This document shows, one piece after another, positions 59,937 through 64,000 of a DNA stretch of 64,000 bases. Made by a program: the position numbers and the translations under genes. Positions within the stretch are counted from its first letter, which is position 1, and every line of letters begins with the position of its first letter. Under the pieces are notes generated by a model. That model did no database searches, had not been told where the DNA came from, and saw nothing but the letters and a program-made list of their open reading frames with translations. Origin of the DNA: Akebia trifoliata (Eukaryota > Streptophyta > Magnoliopsida > Ranunculales > Lardizabalaceae); NCBI GenBank assembly GCA_017979445.1, contig CM030715.1, positions 11,214,187-11,278,186 of the forward strand, given 5' to 3'.

Positions 59937-61774
59937 TATTTTCATTTGAAAACAAAAGATAAATTAATAATTCAAGATTGAGAATGGATATCCAGTTTCT
60001 TACCATGCAACTGTTGCTACCCAACCTAAAATAAATAAGAGAACAGAAAAATAAACATGCTACCAGTCATTATCCCTGGATATCCCTTCACCAACTTACA
60101 CATAACATTACAATGTAAAATATAGATATCACTCCTTGGCCGTATTTCCTACCTGCAGCCACGTGTTAGTTAATGAAGCTTCCCATGTGTAGTACTACTA
60201 CCACACCGCTATCCCAGCTAATCATGTGCCCAGTTAGGCATGTGCAGGGGGTGTGACATCCCATCTTTTCGGATGTAAAATGCAGACATCACACCTCGGG
60301 TGTGATTCTAACATTTTATCGTTTCATTCCATTTTCCTCTTTTTCTAATTTTCGTAGTTCTCAATCTTTCGAAAATAAAATATTCACTTTCTGATATTCA
60401 TCAATTCAAAATGAGTTAAATAAATATTAAATCATTTTTTTAATTATGAAATTTATTTTTATCATTTAAATTGAAAATTTACAAAACTTATATCAAAATA
60501 GGGTCTGAACGGTGCACAAGACCCAACTGGCAAAAATAACCCGGTGAAATATCCTCCTACCCATGTATAATTTGTTATAAAATACAATTAAACATATCAA
60601 ATATGCATATTCTGACATGAATTTGAAATAACCAATTGAATTCTATATTTTTAGAAACACATTACAAATTTTTAATAAAATTTTAAATGTAATTTTCACA
60701 AAAATACGATTACTAATAGAAATTGAGAGTTCCTTACAATCTCTGTGCGAAAGGATTGAAATACTTGCGCAGAAATCGAGGTGATTGGCACGAAAATCGA
60801 AGCTATTTAAACTTTAAAATGGCTGATTTTTGAATCTAATCTGGTGATTTTGAAGATCTCGATACCGTCGTCCTTTCTCCCTTTTACAGCGTAGGACGTT
60901 TTGACCTCGAAACTGATAAAATTTGAAGTCAAAATTTTGAAACCCCCGTATATAATTAGGGCTATTTTTTACGATACAGAGTGAAAAAAAGGTGAAATGA
61001 ATAGAATTTGGGTGGATTTTGTAAAGAACGAAGCTGCGTACGTTTGTCCCTTTTACGTCGAAAGTCGACGGCCAGCCATTCAAATTGAATCCGAGGTTGA
61101 AAATTGGAGAAAAATAATTTTTTTAAACCGTTTGCTGGTTTTAGACGATTTTGGAAGCTGAATAATAAAAAAAATTAAAATTATTTTTATATAAAGTGTT
61201 AGGACGAAATCGATATTTCTTCTATTATTTTGATCGACGATAACTTGACCATCCAGACTCCAAAAGTGACGAATGAATTCTGTATTTCACCTATTTTTTC
61301 CTTTTGGATCTGATGATATGGTCAATTTTCACAAATTCTATCTTTAACAAAAATTTACATTTTCGGCCCAATGTGACCCTAAAATTGACGTCATTTTCAT
61401 TTTTGACAATAATTCGACTTTTTGGTCTCCAAAAATGACAAGTAAGTAGTCCATGTTCAATAATTTTTCATTCGGAATCCAATGGTATGATCGAATCTTA
61501 ATAATTCTTTCTCTAGTAAAAAGTCATTATTTTAGCCTGATCCAACTTGGTAATCGAGGATTTTGTAACTTTTCTGTTCAGACTCGCATTTGAGCATATT
61601 TACAAGCTAAAATATGTTTTTCAATCATTTTGAATTTAATGGTGAGGTCAGATTCCATTAAAAATAATTGGAAATATCCTCAAGTTTTACCCCTAAGTCC
61701 CACTTTCAGGATTTTTCTCAAAATTTCACTATTTATTTTTCTCGAGATATGAATAAAAAACTCACGGTTTTACA
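58607..61774 (-). repeat. T8 5' LTR (3,168 bp)
   Basis: Complete LTR: plus-strand edges TGTGGTGTCCCGCC and CTCACGGTTTTACA. The subfamily insertion lies at about 60140-60270. A compound (CA)n(TA)n is at 59881-59936. A short local duplication (CACTATCCCTTCAGGCAT) occurs at about 59802-59845. Frames at 58778-58969 and 60814-61083 are LTR sequence. Confidence 0.88.
59881..59936. repeat. Compound (CA)n(TA)n microsatellite
   Basis: About 16 CA units followed by about 12 TA units, at the LTR position where sister copies carry TA runs. Confidence 0.95.
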
Positions 61775-62651
61775 TGTAAACAATGACCAGCCACAAAATC
61801 AAGAACTAATATTTTATTATGAAACATCATGTCCAGACTAGGAGTGATCCAGTTGTTAATCCCAACTCTTTAATTCCACTACTCCACCATTGTGTATTAT
61901 GTATTTGTTTTCTTATTTTGATATATAAAATGAAATGTATGTTTAATATTTCCAGTTGGCTATTAGATTTGTATAAAAAGAAAATGCTATAATGGATACT
62001 GTTGATTGATGTAATGAGAGTTTTAAAATGTTTAGTTGCACATCCCTGGCTATATATACCAGTTAATTGTAGTTTCTTCTATAAAACTTTGTATATTTTA
62101 AAATGATTCAATATGTTTATTCGTTCATCTTAGGAGAGCTTATTAATGGAAATCGTTTGCTTCCCTACTAGGTAACCATCATTACTCCCCATTTCCTTCT
62201 CCATTTTAGTTTCAGATCCGGGGCTTTGCGAAGCAGGTGTAAAAAATGAATGAGGACTATCTAGTTGGTTAGATAGACAACCAGAGCCTGTTACCTGGTG
62301 AGTATTGGGGCTATACCCCTTATAGTGTTAGTTCATTCAGGTAGTATTATTGGTCTTATATTGAGCGTTAAGACTTTTGTTAGAGTAAAAAATATTTGTA
62401 TAATCCTGTATTTTATTTATCCTTCTGTACTCCAATCTATCGTACGTTATTAGATATATATAGACTTTCGTTATTATTCTATTTTGTATGTGTATATGCA
62501 GGATATAGTGTATGTCGTTTATTAGGTGTAGGTTTTTAACGCCTTGGAATGCGAATATAAACAGAGGAGATCATGCAGAAATTTCAAGGCACCATCTAGT
62601 GTCTTGAGATCTGACATGGGGTTTTGTGTTAGCATTTGACGGGGTGCCACA
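61775..62651 (+). repeat. LTR T7, second segment (3' end)
   Basis: Continues T7 from the T8 target site and ends CGGGGTGCCACA. With T8's minus-strand LTR it forms a long inverted repeat (arms about 0.87 kb), which is a by-product of opposite orientations. Confidence 0.85.
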
Positions 62652-62804
62652 CTTATGGATATTAGTTATTTTGCACTATGTTATATGATGTAAACAAGAA
62701 TTCTATTGTCTATTGTTATGCATAGATGAGTGGTTGGTTTATCATAGTTAAAGATTCTAACAAAGGAACCCTTTAGATTCATGTTGGGATTTCGAGGCAT
62801 GATA
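62652..62804 (+). repeat. LTR T4, third segment (3' end)
   Basis: Last ~150 bp of T4, ending GAGGCATGATA. The end was placed by the primer site that follows. Confidence 0.65.
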
Positions 62805-62807
62805 ACG

Positions 62808-62821
62808 TGGTATCAGAACTC
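62808..62821 (+). other. Primer-binding site after T4, tRNA-Met type
   Basis: TGGTATCAGAACTC matches 11 of 12 positions of TGGTATCAGAGC. It lies 3 bp after the LTR end and shows that the T family primes with initiator tRNA-Met. Confidence 0.8.
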
Positions 62822-63162
62822 AATATTACTTATGTATGGGATGAGCATTTTTCTGTGCCTAGAAGTTTTTCAGAATCTAGATAGAATGTAGGATAAAGAG
62901 TAAGAGGGAAATTTATGTTAAATGTAAGTCACGAGACAATAATCTACTTGAGAAAACTATCATACTACATAGAATTTTTAAAGAATATATATTCAGGGAA
63001 AGCTTAATATACTACCTAAATTTTTGTTGGAGTAACTTGGATCAAAATTTTTTTGTGTGGATTATTGAATTTGTAGATTAGGTAAAATGAAAGGAAATAT
63101 AAATTTATCGAGAAATGTGACAAAGCCTCAAACTTTTGGGAAAAATCTAAAATTACCAGCTT
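62822..63162 (+). other. Leader of the T4 element
   Basis: About 340 bp of internal sequence after the primer site. A TATGGGAT block is shared with the T1 leader (about 725-735, minus strand). No coding sequence is recognised before the next repeat begins. Confidence 0.5.
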
Positions 63163-64000
63163 TGACAAGATAGAGACCTAGAGGGGGGTGAATAGAACTA
63201 TTTTAAAATTCTTCTGAATGTGAATATTAGGGTGTGAATGAATTTTTAATGAGTGTGTTAATCAGGGTGCATTCACTAAAACATCCATGAAATAAGATAT
63301 TTATGCAAGATATGATCAGTCATGATGTGCATCCAAATTGGCATAAAGATAAGGAAATCTAAGGCAAAATATGAGACACACGATTTATAGTGGTTCAGCA
63401 CCCGTGCCTACATCCACTCCCAAGAGAACCCAAATTGAGGGTTCTTTGTTGTCCACTAAAACTAAGGTTTTTGGTTCACCTTAAACCGCACATAGAATTT
63501 TTCGGGTTAATTCCGCAATCCTAAGATTGAATGGACCACATCCACTCAAAATCCTTGAGTTTTATACTTCGGAAACTCAGTAACCTTGTCACTCAACTTG
63601 AGTCCGCAACTCAATCAAGTGCTTGATTTTGAAGAAGAAATCAAGTAAACTATTACAAGAGTATTTTTAGAATTTAAAATACAGACAATCAAACTCACAG
63701 TTATGACGATTGAAGTGAGTTTGTTGTTCTTCAGTTCTTCATTACTCCCTTCAACAATGGCTTCTTGCCTCGCTCGATGTTAGAATGTAACTCTTGAAGG
63801 GTGGAGTAAGTAGAGCTTGATCAACTGAGATGAGGTAGTTTGATATGCATGATTTCGACTACCCTTCACGACTCTTCTTACTTCGTTAAGCCTTTTGAAG
63901 TATGCTTATTGGCTTGGGCTGAATTTCGAAGTTGTTGATCAAAACCAAGAAGAGGCCTAGAGCTTTTCTTTTATAGGAAGAGCTCTTAACGGCTTTCTGT
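63163..64000 (-). repeat. Probable copia LTR, cut by the window edge
   Basis: Begins TGACAAGATAGAGACC, then CTAGAGGGGGGTGAATAG, and carries GTGGTTCAGCACC...CCTACATCCACTCCC at 63391-63422, matching the copia LTR at 16717 onward (about 17230). Orientation is assumed by that match. No clear primer site lies to its left (only TGGTA matches), so it may be a solo LTR inserted in the T4 leader. Confidence 0.5.

Larger units (their letters stand above)
41436..61774 (-). mobile_element. T8: pair of LTRs without internal region, inside T7
   Basis: Flanked by GGTAA (41431-41435) and TGTAA (61775-61779), one mismatch. Minus-strand order: full 5' LTR 61774-58607, then a 3' LTR lacking about its first 0.5 kb (58606-57018, resuming 42496-41436 after A2). 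Both LTRs share a ~120-bp segment absent from T2, T5 and T6, which argues they belong to one element whose interior was deleted. The junction has TGTGGT/TATGGT microhomology. Alternatively one LTR inserted into the other and recombined. Confidence 0.75.
38110..62651 (+). mobile_element. T7: LTR inside T4, carrying a 611-bp duplication and the T8 nest
   Basis: Flanks are CTTCT (38105-38109) and CTTAT (62652-62656), one mismatch. Own sequence is 38110-41435 and 61780-62651. Without two extra 611-bp units it comes to about 2,976 bp, the family size. It starts TATAAAACCCC (decayed TGTAACACCCC) and ends CGGGGTGCCACA. The T8 pair entered at GGTAA (41431-41435). Confidence 0.85.
18823..62804 (+). 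mobile_element. T4: oldest LTR of the nest, in three pieces, with primer site after it
   Basis: Own sequence is 18823-20359, 36841-38109 and 62657-62804, about 2,954 bp in total, matching the ~3.0 kb family size. It starts TGTAATGACC and ends GAGGCATGATA, the decayed family end. It is interrupted by T5 (20360-36835) and T7 (38110-62651). A Met-type primer site at 62808 shows it is a 5' LTR rather than a solo LTR. It is the most diverged copy. The upstream 5 bp is CACGA; the matching 3' LTR must lie beyond the window or be lost. Confidence 0.8.

Noticed and set aside
58607..62651. Long inverted repeat (arms ~0.87 kb) that looks like a foldback or terminal-inverted-repeat DNA transposon
   Set aside because: The left arm belongs to a minus-strand LTR (T8) and the right arm to the plus-strand LTR T7. 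Each has its own TG...CA ends and target duplication, and no transposase is present.

Overview
The window is plant nuclear DNA made almost entirely of nested LTR retrotransposons. I found no host gene, rRNA, tRNA gene or CRISPR array. The evidence for a plant is the transposon content: Athila-type Ty3 elements primed by tRNA-Asp, a very long LTR family beginning TGTAACACC with a tRNA-Met type primer site, and a degenerate Ty1/copia element. The AT-rich, deeply nested layout suggests gene-poor heterochromatin, probably pericentromeric, of a flowering plant. The species cannot be told from the sequence. Labels used below: T1-T9 are copies of the long LTR family (about 3.0-3.5 kb, probably Tekay/Del-like), and A0-A2 are Athila-like elements.

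Layout. 1-2346 is the minus-strand start of a T element (gag start, primer site, truncated LTR T1). 2347-5218 (T2) and 5219-8669 (T3) are plus-strand T LTRs. 8670-11714 is the 5' part of Athila element A0 on the minus strand, cut off inside gag. 11715-13380 is unassigned. 13381 to about 18822 is a decayed minus-strand copia element (integrase, pre-integrase, protease remnants, primer site, LTR). From 18823 to 62804 everything lies inside one old T LTR (T4), which is followed by a primer site at 62808. 63163-64000 resembles a copia LTR and runs off the right edge.

Nest. T4 (18823-62804) was hit twice. The first insertion is LTR T5 (20360-36835, duplication ACTTT). T5 contains the nearly complete Athila element A1 (20388-30859) and the solo LTR T6 (33346-36327, duplication ATTAT). 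The second insertion is LTR T7 (38110-62651, duplication CTTCT/CTTAT), which carries a 611-bp tandem duplication. T7 holds the T8 LTR pair (41436-61774, GGTAA/TGTAA). T8 holds the Athila element A2 (42497-57017, GACGA/GACCA). A2 holds solo LTR T9 (44792-48007, AGGCC). After subtracting the inserts, most T LTRs come to about 2.95-3.02 kb, which independently supports this order.

Coding content. A1 carries gag, protease, reverse transcriptase, RNase H and integrase with most catalytic motifs present, but several single-base frame breaks and one stop. A2 carries the same modules plus a third ORF downstream of integrase. It is decayed by many stops that look like C-to-T changes, and by a deletion of about 285 bp in the core of reverse transcriptase. 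No element here looks able to move by itself as the sequence stands.

The most interesting signals are RNA-level or structural: five consecutive hairpins just before the A1 polypurine tract, an exact duplicate of that tract 1,067 bp upstream, leader hairpins shared by A0 and A1, GGT...ACC palindrome arrays at a variable position in several LTRs, and a 611-bp tandem unit that fuses LTR sequence to a gag zinc-knuckle fragment.
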